A DNA stretch of 64,000 nt from Catenulispora sp. EB89 (lineage in GTDB: Bacteria > Actinomycetota > Actinomycetes > Streptomycetales > Catenulisporaceae): NCBI RefSeq assembly GCF_041261445.1, contig NZ_JBGCCU010000004.1, forward strand, positions 496,001 to 560,000. Reading direction: 5' to 3'. The notes below the pieces were generated by a model. It made no database searches and was not told where the DNA came from. It saw only the letters and a program-made list of their open reading frames with translations. This document shows, piece by piece, positions 1 through 8,576 of this stretch. Position 1 is the stretch's first letter. Each line of letters begins with the position of its first letter. The position numbers and the translations under genes are program-made.

Positions 1-180
1 AAGTCAGCCAGAGGGGACTCCGGCTGCTGAGAGCAGTCTACCGGGCCGCGGGGAGGAGTTTTCCCACGCGGGCCGGAGCCGAGTGGACACGGTGCGTTTC
101 GGGGCGGGGGCCGGGGGCGGTCTTCGGGGGTGGTGGGGTGGGTGGGGGTGGTGGGTTCGGGGGGTGTGGCTGGGGCGCAC

Positions 181-615
181 CTATGCGGGCTGGGGCTCCG
201 GCTCGGCGATGGTGAGCACCCGGCTGTAGACGGTCAGCGGATCCGCGCTGGAGATGCTGATGGCGTAGTCGCCGCCGGGCGGTACATCGGGGACCTCGAT
301 GGTGACCTTCTTCTCGGCCGGATCTACGCCGCGGGCCAGCGTGAAGAATGCCAGCCGACCGAAGTTCGGCCCCGAGCGGTCGCCGGTCTGCCGGACCAGC
401 GTCACGTCCAGGGGACGCTGCACGTCGCCGCGCAGGTCCCAGGTCACGTCGATCTCCTCGGCGGGCGACCACACCGCGTCGTCCCCGGGATAGGTGATTT
501 CCAGCCGGTCGGCGGTGGGGAGCGTGGTCGAGGCGGAGTGCACGCGCCACCGTCCTTTGGAGGGAGATTCGTCGACCTTGGCGTCCAGCTTCCCGAGGTT
601 CTTGCCCAGGCTCAT
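181..615 (-). CDS. Small protein with Ig-like (Kre9/KNH-type) domain
   Basis: 144 residues from an ATG at 615. The frame stays open further upstream, but that part is Arg/Pro-rich and runs through a TCGG repeat, so the internal ATG is preferred. Residues about 35-140 look like the beta-sandwich family called Ser-Thr-rich GPI-anchored / Kre9-KNH N-terminal domain: ITYPGDD, VWSPAEEIDVTWD, VTLVRQTGD, then a PDVPPGGDYAISISS ending. No signal peptide or membrane segment is visible, so the location is unclear. It lies downstream of the M23 peptidase gene on the same strand. The function is unknown; binding of a cell-surface ligand is only a guess. Confidence 0.6.
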   Translation of the reverse strand: MSLGKNLGKLDAKVDESPSKGRWRVHSASTTLPTADRLEITYPGDDAVWSPAEEIDVTWDLRGDVQRPLDVTLVRQTGDRSGPNFGRLAFFTLARGVDPAEKKVTIEVPDVPPGGDYAISISSADPLTVYSRVLTIAEPEPQPA

Positions 616-641
616 CGGTTCGGCCCTCACTTCTCGCTCGC

Positions 642-666
642 TCGGTCGGTCGGTCGGTCGGTCGGT
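642..666. repeat. TCGG tetranucleotide repeat, six units
   Basis: Six perfect tandem TCGG units lie just upstream (27-51 bp) of the ATG at 615 of the Ig-like gene. The position is where a 5' leader or ribosome-binding region would be, so copy-number change could alter expression. That is inference; the repeat itself is directly visible. Confidence 0.85.
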
Positions 667-755
667 GACTGGGCCGAGGACATCGCGGCCCGCGTCCGAC
701 GCTAGGCGCGGCGGCCGAGGAGCGCTCTTCCGGACTGCGCCTTGTGAGGCTGCGC

Positions 756-1397
756 CTACCTCACACCCCACACCGGCAACAACCGCACCGGGCCGCGCTG
801 CAGAAGCCCGACCGGATTGAGGTAGCGCTCGGCGTGCCCGAAGCCGCGCACGAGGCCCCAGTGCAGACAGGTCCGCGGCGCGCAGTGGTTGGCGGGAGAG
901 TCCACGAGATGGCCGATGAGCTGACCGGTCCGCACCTTGTCCCCGACCTTCACCACGGGATCGACAGGCTCGTAGGTGGTACGCAGCGTGTCGCGACCCG
1001 GAGCGGTGTGATCGATGGCGACGACGGGACGGCCGAAGAGCGTGCCCGCGTAACTGACGGTGCCCTGGCCGGCGGCAAGAACCTCCTGCCCGGGACCGCC
1101 GAGAAGGTCGACGCCACGATGACCGGTCTGCCAGCGCTTCGCCGGCGGCTGGAAGGGATGGACGACGACCGGACGCCGCGCACCGGGAGGCGGCGTGAGC
1201 GGCCAGGTCCAGGTACGGGCGGGATCGTGCGGGGGCCCGGGTGGCGGCGGGACGGGCTGGGCCTGTTTCGCACCCTTGGAGATGGAGGTGCCAGAGACGG
1301 CAGCGAGAAGACGCGGACCGGAGTACGCCAAGGCCGGCAGCGCAACAGAGAGCGCGATGGCGATGGCGGCGAGCGCCAGGGTTCTGCGGAGGCGCAT
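756..1397 (-). CDS. M23 (LytM-type) family peptidase, secreted
   Basis: 213 residues. An N-terminal signal or anchor sequence (RR then a hydrophobic run, ending near PALAYS at residue 26) and a Pro-rich linker precede a LytM/M23 fold. The zinc motif HxxxD is present as TGHRGVDL (H93, D97), and the terminal ligand is H179 in CLHWGL. The usual HxH motif reads C177-L-H179, so the first His, normally a catalytic residue rather than a zinc ligand, is Cys. M23 enzymes cut peptidoglycan cross-bridges outside the membrane; with this change activity is uncertain. The gene sits downstream of the TetR gene and whiG on the same strand. Confidence 0.8.
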   Translation of the reverse strand: MRLRRTLALAAIAIALSVALPALAYSGPRLLAAVSGTSISKGAKQAQPVPPPPGPPHDPARTWTWPLTPPPGARRPVVVHPFQPPAKRWQTGHRGVDLLGGPGQEVLAAGQGTVSYAGTLFGRPVVAIDHTAPGRDTLRTTYEPVDPVVKVGDKVRTGQLIGHLVDSPANHCAPRTCLHWGLVRGFGHAERYLNPVGLLQRGPVRLLPVWGVR

Positions 1398-1550
1398 GCG
1401 GCCAGGATGGTGCGGGGGTTAGGGGATGTCACGGATTCGTAGTGCTTTTGAGTTATTTGTCGGATTGTTAGGGGACTGGGACGTGGGTCGCTGCGCTCAG
1501 CGCTGCCCGCACTCACCGGCTCGCTTCTAGTCCGGTCTGCCCTGCTCTCG

Positions 1551-1667
1551 GCGCCGGATCGTGCGCGCGGGCCATCGCGCGTGCCGAGCTGCCACACCAG
1601 GCGGCTCCGCGCCGGATCGTGCGCGCGGGGCCGTCTCACGTGCCAAGCTGCCACACCGGGCGGTTCG
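1551..1667. repeat. 58-bp direct tandem duplication (two copies)
   Basis: Two adjacent imperfect copies, starting at 1551 and 1609, both begin GCGCCGGATCGTGCGCGCGG and both contain CTGCCACACC. They fill the noncoding stretch between the TetR gene and the M23 peptidase gene. No gene or promoter is evident inside them. Confidence 0.75.
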
Positions 1668-1677
1668 GGTGGCTACG

Positions 1678-2349
1678 TCAGCTCGCTGACGTCGCGCGCC
1701 GCCGCGTATTCCCCCCAGGCTGCGGCCGCGTCTGGCCGGCCTGGGCGTTCAGCGCCTGCGTGTGGCGGCGGGCCGAGCCGAGGCCGCCGAACAGCACCAT
1801 CGAGACAGCGGTCTCGGTGACCTCCGCCGGGTCCGCCCCGAGGCTGATGCGCTTGGCCGCGGCGTCGACCGTGCCCTGCACCAGCGCGGCGGCCAGGCGC
1901 GGCTCCGGGTGGCCGAGGGCGCGCAGGACGCCGATGCCGAGGTCGAGCATCCAGCCGTGTGCCGCGCGGATGCGGTCGCGGGCGTCGCCGTCGAGTTCCT
2001 GGCCGGACAGGGCCAGCAGGGCGCGGTGCCCCGGTTCGGAGACCAGGCCCAGCTGGCGGCGGACGTAGGCGGCGAGCTGCCGTTCGGCCGTGGACTCGGC
2101 CGCCATCGCCGCGCGGACCTCGCCGATCCAGGCCGGGAACTCGTGCGCGACCAGGGCCTCGATCACGTCGGCGCGGGACTTGAAGTACTCGTACACGCTC
2201 GAGCGTGCGAGCCCGGTCGCCTTGGCCAGCGCCGGAAACGTCAACGCGGCGACACCGCCCTCGGCCACCAGGTCGCGCGCCGCCTCGAGCAGCGCGCGGC
2301 GCTGCATCTCCCGGTGCTCGACGACGGTGGCGGCACGGATCCTGGGCAT
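1678..2349 (-). CDS. TetR family transcriptional regulator
   Basis: 223 residues from an ATG at 2349 (MPRIRAATVVEH); a longer in-frame start exists but adds no family-like sequence. The N-terminal helix-turn-helix is typical: ALLEAARDLVAEGG, then LTFPALAKATGLARSSVYEYF at about residues 35-60. The C-terminal ligand-binding domain is divergent, so no inducer can be named. It lies 67 bp downstream of the whiG stop on the same strand and may be co-transcribed with it. It probably acts as a dimeric repressor; its targets are unknown. Confidence 0.85.
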   Translation of the reverse strand: MPRIRAATVVEHREMQRRALLEAARDLVAEGGVAALTFPALAKATGLARSSVYEYFKSRADVIEALVAHEFPAWIGEVRAAMAAESTAERQLAAYVRRQLGLVSEPGHRALLALSGQELDGDARDRIRAAHGWMLDLGIGVLRALGHPEPRLAAALVQGTVDAAAKRISLGADPAEVTETAVSMVLFGGLGSARRHTQALNAQAGQTRPQPGGNTRRRATSAS

Positions 2350-2416
2350 GCGCACTAAGGTGCCGCGTCCACACACCTGTACACAACCCGGCGTTGAGAA
2401 CGGTCCGATGAAGGTC

Positions 2417-3817
2417 CTACTCCTTCGCGGACAACTTGCCGCGCAGCGTCAGCACCGCCTTGGTGTGGATCTGGCACACCCGGCTCTCGCTGACGCCGAG
2501 CACCTCGCCGATCTGCGCGAGCGTCATGCCCTCGAAGTAGTAGAGCGTGACGACCGTCTTGTCCCGCTCCGGCAGCGAGTTCACCGCGCGCGCCAGCAAA
2601 GCCCGCGTCTCCTGCACCTCGAAGAGCGCCACGGGGTCGGGCGCGTCGCCGTCCTCCAACGTCTCCATGAGCGGAATCCGGTCCCCGGACTGCGTCGGCA
2701 GCGCGAGCAGCTCGTCGAGCGCCGCGACGTTCACCAACGACAGCTTGCTGAAGATCTGCCGCAGCTCCCCGAGCCCGATCCCCAACTCCCGCGCGATCTC
2801 CGCCTCACTCGGCGTCCGCCCGAACTCCTGCTCCAGCCGCACCGACGCCTGCTCGATCTCCCGCGCCTTCTGCCGCAACGACCGCGGAATCCAGTCCAGC
2901 GCCCGCAGCTCGTCGATGATGGCGCCGCGGATCCGCGCGATGGCATACGTCTCGAACTTGACGTGCCGATGCGGCTCGAAGCGCTCGATCGCGTCGATGA
3001 GCCCGAAGATGCCGGAGGAGACGAAGTCGGCGGAGTCCAGCGCCCCGGGCAGGCCGACGCGGACGCGGCCGGCGACGTACTTCACCAGCGGGGAGTAGTG
3101 GAGGATCAGGCGCTCGCGGAGGCCCAGGTCGCCGGTGCGCTTGAAGTCGTCCCAGAGGATGTCCAGGGCGGTGGCGGCGGGCTCTTCAGCGGCCTCGCCG
3201 GTGGGGTTGTCGGAGGCCGAGGGGTTGGGTGCGCTTGTGGGCAGGCGTGACTCGGTGTTCGGCGGTGGGGCGGCGCTCGGCGGTGGGGCGGTGTTGGGCG
3301 GTGGGGCGGCGTGCCGCGATGACTCGGTGTTGGGCGATGGGTCGGCGCTCGGCCGTGGGTCGGCGTGCGGCGACGACTCGGTGTTGGGCGCTGGCTCGGC
3401 GCTCGGCGGTGGGTCGATGTTCGGCGCTGGGTCGGCGGCGCCCCCGGACACGGGGAAAGCGGGCGAGGTTTTGGCTGCGTCGCCATCGGCACCACGGATG
3501 CCGTCCAGGCTGCTGCTGTGGTCCATGTGCTCGCTCAGGGCCCGGGTTCCGGCGCTCGGGGCCGGGAGCGTGACGGGCGGGGCGGGCTTGGCCGCGTCGT
3601 CGTCGGACGCGGTGGCGTCGGCCGCGGCGTGCGGCGTGCGGGGGTGGTTGGCGGCGGGGGCGGAGTCGCGCGACGGCGTGCGCTCATCCGGGGTGTGACC
3701 TGCCCGGGGACGCGGGGCAGCCGCGACCTGCGACGCCGCGTCGGCGACGCCGGGGGCCGCTGCGGGCTGCGCCTGGTCGAGGACGCTGTCCTCACGCCCG
3801 CGGGTGGGACTGGGCAT
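2417..3817 (-). CDS. whiG: RNA polymerase sigma factor WhiG (FliA family) with long N-terminal extension
   Basis: 466 residues. From about residue 216 it matches the sporulation sigma factor WhiG almost throughout: [14 protein letters not shown] (region 1.2/2), [36 protein letters not shown] (region 2), then region 3, and region 4 [20 protein letters not shown]. In Streptomyces WhiG directs early sporulation genes in aerial hyphae and is held by the anti-sigma factor RsiG with c-di-GMP. Known WhiG proteins are about 280 residues. Here some 215 extra residues, rich in Pro/Ala/Ser with repeated PNTESS and PPPSA units, precede the sigma core. The first ATG overlaps the end of the recombinase gene by 26 bp. 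An internal start (ATG at 3529) is possible but would still leave a 119-residue extension. Confidence 0.93.
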   Translation of the reverse strand: MPSPTRGREDSVLDQAQPAAAPGVADAASQVAAAPRPRAGHTPDERTPSRDSAPAANHPRTPHAAADATASDDDAAKPAPPVTLPAPSAGTRALSEHMDHSSSLDGIRGADGDAAKTSPAFPVSGGAADPAPNIDPPPSAEPAPNTESSPHADPRPSADPSPNTESSRHAAPPPNTAPPPSAAPPPNTESRLPTSAPNPSASDNPTGEAAEEPAATALDILWDDFKRTGDLGLRERLILHYSPLVKYVAGRVRVGLPGALDSADFVSSGIFGLIDAIERFEPHRHVKFETYAIARIRGAIIDELRALDWIPRSLRQKAREIEQASVRLEQEFGRTPSEAEIARELGIGLGELRQIFSKLSLVNVAALDELLALPTQSGDRIPLMETLEDGDAPDPVALFEVQETRALLARAVNSLPERDKTVVTLYYFEGMTLAQIGEVLGVSESRVCQIHTKAVLTLRGKLSAKE

Positions 3818-4769
3818 ACCGTGCCTTGATCCGCTCTGCCGTCACATGGGTGTAGATCTGGGTTGTTGCGAGCGTAGCGTGACCGAGGAGCTCTTGAACG
3901 TCACGAAGATCCGCGCCCCCCTCGATCAGGTGAGTCGCGGCGGTGTGGCGGAAACCGTGGGGGCCGGTGTCCGGGGTGTTGGGGGTCGCGCGCAGGCGGG
4001 CGTGGACGAGGCGGCGGACGACGGCGGGGTCGATGCGGGAGCCGCGGGCGCCGAGGAAGACCGCTTCGGTGTCTTTGACAGTTTTCTGGTTTCCCCCTCC
4101 CCCACCCACCCACCCAGCTGCCGCAACGGCACGCTTGCCGCCGTTCGCGCGCGCGGCGGCCAGCACGCTGCCGCGCGCGGAGTCCGCCAGCCACGCGCGC
4201 AGCGCACGCTCGGCCGGCACGCCGAACGGCACCGTGCGGTCGCGTCCGCCCTTGCCGGACAGGCGGGCGGTGCGGCGCGCGAAGTCCACGTCGTCCACGT
4301 TCAGCGCGCACACCTCGGACACGCGGGCCGCCGTGGCGTACAGGAACTCCAGGATGGCCACGTCTCGGAGCGCCAACGGTTCCGTCGGGCGCGTCGCGGC
4401 GTCGTCGGCGGCCGTCGCGAGCGCGTCGGACATCTGGCGCTGCGACAGGACTGTCGGCAACGGCGAGCGCGGTTTCGGCGTCACCAGGCGGACCAGCCCG
4501 GGCAGCGAGGCCTCGCGGCCCCACGCACGTGCGGCTGCCGTGCGTCGCGCCAGGGTGGCTCGGGCCGCTCCGGATTCGGCCGTCTCGGCGAGCCAGGACC
4601 TTGCGACGTCCAGACCGATCTCCGTGGGCCGCCCGACGCCGGCGCGCTCGGCGAAGGCGAACAGGTCCACGAGGTCGGCGACGTAGCCACGCACCGTGTG
4701 CGGGGACAACCTGCGCGCCCGCAGATCCTCCTCGAAGCGGTCCAGGGCCGCCCGGTACGCGTCGTCCAC
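3792..4769 (-). CDS. xerC: XerC-type tyrosine recombinase
   Basis: 325 residues from a GTG. There is an N-terminal SAM-like core-binding domain ([18 protein letters not shown]), then a catalytic domain with all six expected positions: Arg in TAARVSEV, Lys in [14 protein letters not shown] (HxxR), His in LLGHA, and the nucleophile Tyr in IYTHV. It is a chromosomal XerC/D-like enzyme, and its place between dprA and whiG is a conserved actinobacterial one, so dimer resolution at dif is the likely role rather than phage integration. A roughly 30-residue Gly/Ala-rich insert (WVGGGGG) lies between the Lys and HxxR motifs and is encoded by C-rich low-complexity DNA. Its stop overlaps the whiG start. 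Confidence 0.87.
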   Translation of the reverse strand: MDDAYRAALDRFEEDLRARRLSPHTVRGYVADLVDLFAFAERAGVGRPTEIGLDVARSWLAETAESGAARATLARRTAAARAWGREASLPGLVRLVTPKPRSPLPTVLSQRQMSDALATAADDAATRPTEPLALRDVAILEFLYATAARVSEVCALNVDDVDFARRTARLSGKGGRDRTVPFGVPAERALRAWLADSARGSVLAAARANGGKRAVAAAGWVGGGGGNQKTVKDTEAVFLGARGSRIDPAVVRRLVHARLRATPNTPDTGPHGFRHTAATHLIEGGADLRDVQELLGHATLATTQIYTHVTAERIKARYAQSHPRA

Positions 4770-5047
4770 GTCACCAGCCTACGTCGGATGACGCTCCAGG
4801 AGCAGGTCGGCAGTCCGGGCAATCGCTCCGGGATCCGACCCGCGCCAGGTGACGGCTCCGCCGCGGCGGTTCCGGACCCGGGCGCGGCGCGGACCTGCAC
4901 GGGGGCGAGGGGAAGGGGTCGGGGTGCGGTCGATCTCGGCTCCTTTCTCGAGGGGGAAATCGGATACGGGTCCTGAGTCGAATCGCGAGTGAGGCTGACA
5001 ACGAGACGGTGAGTCGGCGGCGGCATTCGTAGGGCTCCGCTGCGGGC

Positions 5048-6991
5048 TCACGGGAGCAGGCGCGCGCACCACCCCCTCTCCTCACGGTCCACCCAGCCGG
5101 CCGCGGTGAGCCGGTTCAGCGCCTGGTGCACGGTGCGGGGCTCGAGACCCGCGGCCAGGGCGGCTTCGACGGTGTCGAGCGTGCCCCGACCGGCGACCGG
5201 GAGCGCGTCCAGCACGCGGGCCGCGATCGGGTCGAGGGAGTCGCGGGGGCGTCGGGAGCTGGTGCGCTCGGCCAGGTCGGCGCCGAGTTCGCCGAGTTGT
5301 TCGATGACTTCGGCGGCCCTGGTGACCAGGAGTGCGCCGTCACGGATCAGTTGGTGGGTGCCCTCGGAGGCTTCCGACGTGACCGGGCCCGGCACCGCGA
5401 GCACCGGACGGCCGAGTTCGTCGGCGAGGCGCGCGGTGACGAGGGAGCCGCTGCGAGCCGCCGCTTCCACGACGACGGTCCCGAGGCCCAGCGCCGCGAT
5501 GACGCGGTTGCGGTCGAGGAACCTGAAGCGGCTGACGGAGGTGCCCGGCGGCAGTTCGGAGACGACGAGGCCGTCGGAGGCGATCGCTCCGATCAGCGCC
5601 TCGTGGCCGGCGGGATAGACGAGGTCGATGCCGCAGGCGAGCGCCGCGACCGTCACGCCGCGCGCGGCCAGCGCTCCGCGGTGGGCGGCGCCGTCGATAC
5701 CGCGTGCGGCACCGGAGATCACGGCCCACCCGCGCTCGGCCAGGCCAGCCGCGAGCTCGCCAGCGACGTGCATGCCGTAACCGGTGGCGATGCGCGCGCC
5801 GACGATGGACACGGCGCGCCGCGACGCCGCGACCAGATCGGCCGTGCCGAGGAACCACATGCCGAGCGGGGCGGCGTCGCCGAGATCGTCGAGCGCCGCC
5901 GGCCATTGCGGGTCGGCCGGGATGACGTAACGGGCGCCCGTCTTCTCGCCGACGGCGAGATTGGCGTCGGGATCGGCGCGGTAGCAGCGGGTCTGGAGCG
6001 TGTTGGCGCGGGCGATGAGGGCCGCGCGGTCGCCGGCCGACGTTTCGTCTTGGGACGACAGGAGGTCCGCAGCACTTCCGGAGAGGAGCGCCGAGGCGAC
6101 GGTCGGGGCGCCGAAGCGAGCGACGAGGCGGCAGAGCAGCGCGTCGCCGGGCTCGGAGGCGTGGTGGAGGACGAGGCGCGCGCGGCGGTCCGCGGCGGTG
6201 GGGTCGTGCGGGGCGGAGGTGACGAGGACGGGTTCGGGCGCGCGGCGGAGGGTTGGCGATGGAGGGGGAGGTTCGGGGGCGGGTGGCACGGGAGGCTCGG
6301 ACAGATCGTTGTCGGACGATGCGGCGCGAGGCTCTGGGGTGGTGCTTGGCGAGCGGTTGGTGGCCGCGTAGAAGAGTGAGGTCGGCGCGAGGAGCGGCTC
6401 GGGGGTGGGAGCGGTGTCGGCGGGCGGGGTCGGGGCGGCGGGTGCGTAGTACAAGGATGTCGGTGCGAGAAGCGAAGGCTCGGGGCTGGATGCGGCGGGC
6501 TCAGGAACGGCCGAGGGCGCTGCATCAGAGGGTGACTGCGCGTTGGGCGCGCTTGCGTAGAACAAGGAATTCGGCGCGAGAAGCGAAGGCTCCGGACTCG
6601 ATGGGCCAGGCTCAGGAACGGCCGAAGACGCTGCATCAGAGGGTGACTGCGCGTTGGGCACGCTCGCGTAGAACAAGGAATCCGGCGCCAGGAGCGACGG
6701 CTCAGAGCTGGATGGGGCGGGCTCAGGTGCGACCGATGGCGCAGGGCCGGTCGGTGGATCAGTGTTCGAGCTCTTGTAGAAGAGCGAGTCCGGGGCGAGC
6801 AGCGATGGTTGGCGGATCGATGCACCGAGCTCCGGTGGCGGGGCGGGTTCGGGCGCGGTGGGTGGCTCGGGTCCGGTGTAGCGGGGCAGCGTGACGGTGG
6901 TCGAGAGGTCGGGGTTCGGGGTGGGTGGGGTGGCGGTGCGGGGCGTCATGGTGGGCTCCGGGGTGTCGGGGGATGCGAGCAGGGAGGTCAT
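5048..6991 (-). CDS. dprA: DNA-processing protein DprA with repeat-bearing N-terminal extension
   Basis: 647 residues; DprA/Smf is usually 300-400. The Rossmann-like DprA domain occupies roughly residues 340-560: VSIVGAR, ISGAARGIDGAAHRGAL, YPAGH, FLDRNRVIAAL, GSLVTA and AVPGP. A winged-helix C-terminal domain (VLDALPVAGRGTLDTVEAAL) follows. DprA binds single-stranded DNA and loads RecA during transformation. The first 250 residues are Pro/Ala/Ser-rich and contain five copies of a ten-residue motif (see the repeat entry). The ATG has a GGAG site and lies 31 bp after the comM stop, so the two are probably co-transcribed. Confidence 0.92.
   Translation of the reverse strand: MTSLLASPDTPEPTMTPRTATPPTPNPDLSTTVTLPRYTGPEPPTAPEPAPPPELGASIRQPSLLAPDSLFYKSSNTDPPTGPAPSVAPEPAPSSSEPSLLAPDSLFYASVPNAQSPSDAASSAVPEPGPSSPEPSLLAPNSLFYASAPNAQSPSDAAPSAVPEPAASSPEPSLLAPTSLYYAPAAPTPPADTAPTPEPLLAPTSLFYAATNRSPSTTPEPRAASSDNDLSEPPVPPAPEPPPPSPTLRRAPEPVLVTSAPHDPTAADRRARLVLHHASEPGDALLCRLVARFGAPTVASALLSGSAADLLSSQDETSAGDRAALIARANTLQTRCYRADPDANLAVGEKTGARYVIPADPQWPAALDDLGDAAPLGMWFLGTADLVAASRRAVSIVGARIATGYGMHVAGELAAGLAERGWAVISGAARGIDGAAHRGALAARGVTVAALACGIDLVYPAGHEALIGAIASDGLVVSELPPGTSVSRFRFLDRNRVIAALGLGTVVVEAAARSGSLVTARLADELGRPVLAVPGPVTSEASEGTHQLIRDGALLVTRAAEVIEQLGELGADLAERTSSRRPRDSLDPIAARVLDALPVAGRGTLDTVEAALAAGLEPRTVHQALNRLTAAGWVDREERGWCARLLP
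6368..6805. repeat. Five coding repeats of SLLAPxSLFY in the DprA extension
   Basis: The translated N-terminus of DprA carries SLLAPDSLFY (residues 63-72 and 99-108), SLLAPNSLFY (136-145), SLLAPTSLYY (173-182) and PLLAPTSLFY (199-208). They are separated by Pro/Ser/Ala linkers with a period of 36-37 residues, shortening to 26 before the last copy. The motif is more conserved than the linkers, which suggests selection on it. Confidence 0.9.
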
Positions 6992-7022
6992 CGGGGGCTC
7001 CTGGGGTCGGGGGTGGGTGGGG

Positions 7023-8576
7023 TCAGGTGGCTAGTTGGCCGGGGAGGCCTTGGCGGAAGGCGAGGGCGGTGGCCACTTCGTCGGGGCCGGGGCGGGGGCG
7101 GCCGGCGAGGTCGGCGATGGTCCAGGCCACGCGCAGGAGGCGGTCGTAGCCTCGGGCAGTGAGGGTGCCTGCTTGGTAGCGGGCGTCGATGTCCGTGAGG
7201 CTGGCGGGGGCGGGGGCGAATTCGGCGCGGAGGGCGTTGCCGGGGATCTGGGCGTTGGTGGTCCAGGGGCGGTCCGCATAGCGGTGGGTGGCTCGGGCTC
7301 GGGCTTCGAGGACGCGGTCGCGGACGTCGGCGCTGGATTCGCCGGGGAGGGCGCCGAAGAGCTCGGCGCGGCCGACGGGGTGGACCTGGAGGCGGAGGTC
7401 GATGCGGTCGAGGAAGGGGCCGGAGAGCTTCTGGGTGTAGCGGCGGCGGGCGTCGGGGGTGCACGTGCACTGGCCGCCCGCGGTGCCGGCGCGGCCGCAG
7501 GGGCACGGGTTCATGGCCGCGACCAGGAGGAATCTGGCGGGGAAGATGACCGTGCCGGACGCTCGGGCGATGACGATCTCGCCGGCTTCGAGGGGTTCGC
7601 GCAGGGCTTCCAGAACGGCGCGCTGCATTTCGGCGATCTCGTCGGCGAACAGGACGCCGTGGTGCGCACGGCTGATCGCGCCGGGGACGATGCGGCCGGT
7701 GCCGCCGCCGACCATGCCGGCGACCGTGCAGGTGTGGTGGACGCTCTGGTAGGGCGGGTCGGTGATCAGGGGCTTGTCCCAGGGCAGGGTGCCGGAGATC
7801 GAGTGGAGGGAGGACACCTCCAGTGCCTCGGCCTCGGCCAGGGGCGGCAGGATCGAGGGGAGGCGTTCGGCGAGCAGGGTCTTGCCGGCTCCGGGGGCAC
7901 CGGCCAGGAGGAGGTGGTGGCCGCCGGCCGCGGAGACCTCGAGGGCGCTGCGCGCGTCGTACTGGCCGAGGACGTCGGCCATGTCGGGCAGGGGGCGCGG
8001 GGAGCGCAGGGGGCCGGTGCGCGGGGCGGTGTCCTGTGGGAGGGGTTCGGCGTCAGGGATCTCTGTGCCCTGGAGGAAGGCGACGACCTGGGCCAGCGAG
8101 CGCATGCCGTGGACTTCGAGGCCGGATATCTGGGAGGCCTCCAGGGTGTTGGGCTCGGCGACGAAGACCTTGGTCAGGCCGTTGTCGCGGGCGGCGCGGG
8201 CGGCCGGGAGCACGCCGCGGACCGGGCGCAGGCGGCCGTCGAGGCAGAGTTCGGCGAGGAACATGGCGCCTTGGAGCGACAGCTGGCTGACAGTGCCGTC
8301 GGCGGCGAGCGCGCAGGCCGCGACGGCGAGGTCGAAGGCCGAACCCTCCTTGCGGACCCAGGCCGGAGACAGGCCGACGGTCACGTTGCCGTCCGGCCAG
8401 CGGTGGCCGGAGTTGTAGGCGGCGGCGCGGGCCCGGTCGCGGCACTCGGACAGGACGGTGTCACGCAGGCCGAGGATCTGGGTGCGGGTGGCGCCGCGGG
8501 TCACGTTGACCTCGACCTCGACGACGACGCCCTGGGTGCCGTTGAGGGCCACGGCGTGGGTGCGCGCGATGCTCAT
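7023..8576 (-). CDS. comM: YifB/ComM family Mg-chelatase-like AAA+ ATPase
   Basis: 517 residues, normal for the family. There is an N-terminal Lon-protease-like ChlI domain (about residues 20-140), a Walker A motif LLLAGAPGAGKT near residue 225, Walker B VLFADEIAEM, a Cys cluster CPCGRAGTAGGQCTC, and a C-terminal Mg-chelatase helical domain. In Gram-negative bacteria ComM is a hexameric helicase that extends branch migration during natural transformation; in actinobacteria the role is unproven. Its ATG overlaps the stop of the preceding Ala-rich ORF (ATGA), and dprA follows by 31 bp. This gives a yraN-comM-dprA DNA-processing group. Confidence 0.92.
   Translation of the reverse strand: MSIARTHAVALNGTQGVVVEVEVNVTRGATRTQILGLRDTVLSECRDRARAAAYNSGHRWPDGNVTVGLSPAWVRKEGSAFDLAVAACALAADGTVSQLSLQGAMFLAELCLDGRLRPVRGVLPAARAARDNGLTKVFVAEPNTLEASQISGLEVHGMRSLAQVVAFLQGTEIPDAEPLPQDTAPRTGPLRSPRPLPDMADVLGQYDARSALEVSAAGGHHLLLAGAPGAGKTLLAERLPSILPPLAEAEALEVSSLHSISGTLPWDKPLITDPPYQSVHHTCTVAGMVGGGTGRIVPGAISRAHHGVLFADEIAEMQRAVLEALREPLEAGEIVIARASGTVIFPARFLLVAAMNPCPCGRAGTAGGQCTCTPDARRRYTQKLSGPFLDRIDLRLQVHPVGRAELFGALPGESSADVRDRVLEARARATHRYADRPWTTNAQIPGNALRAEFAPAPASLTDIDARYQAGTLTARGYDRLLRVAWTIADLAGRPRPGPDEVATALAFRQGLPGQLAT

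Noticed and set aside
3792-4769. The tyrosine recombinase as a phage or integrative-element integrase
   Set aside because: There is no attachment-site duplication, excisionase or tRNA beside it, and it occupies the conserved chromosomal position between dprA and whiG.
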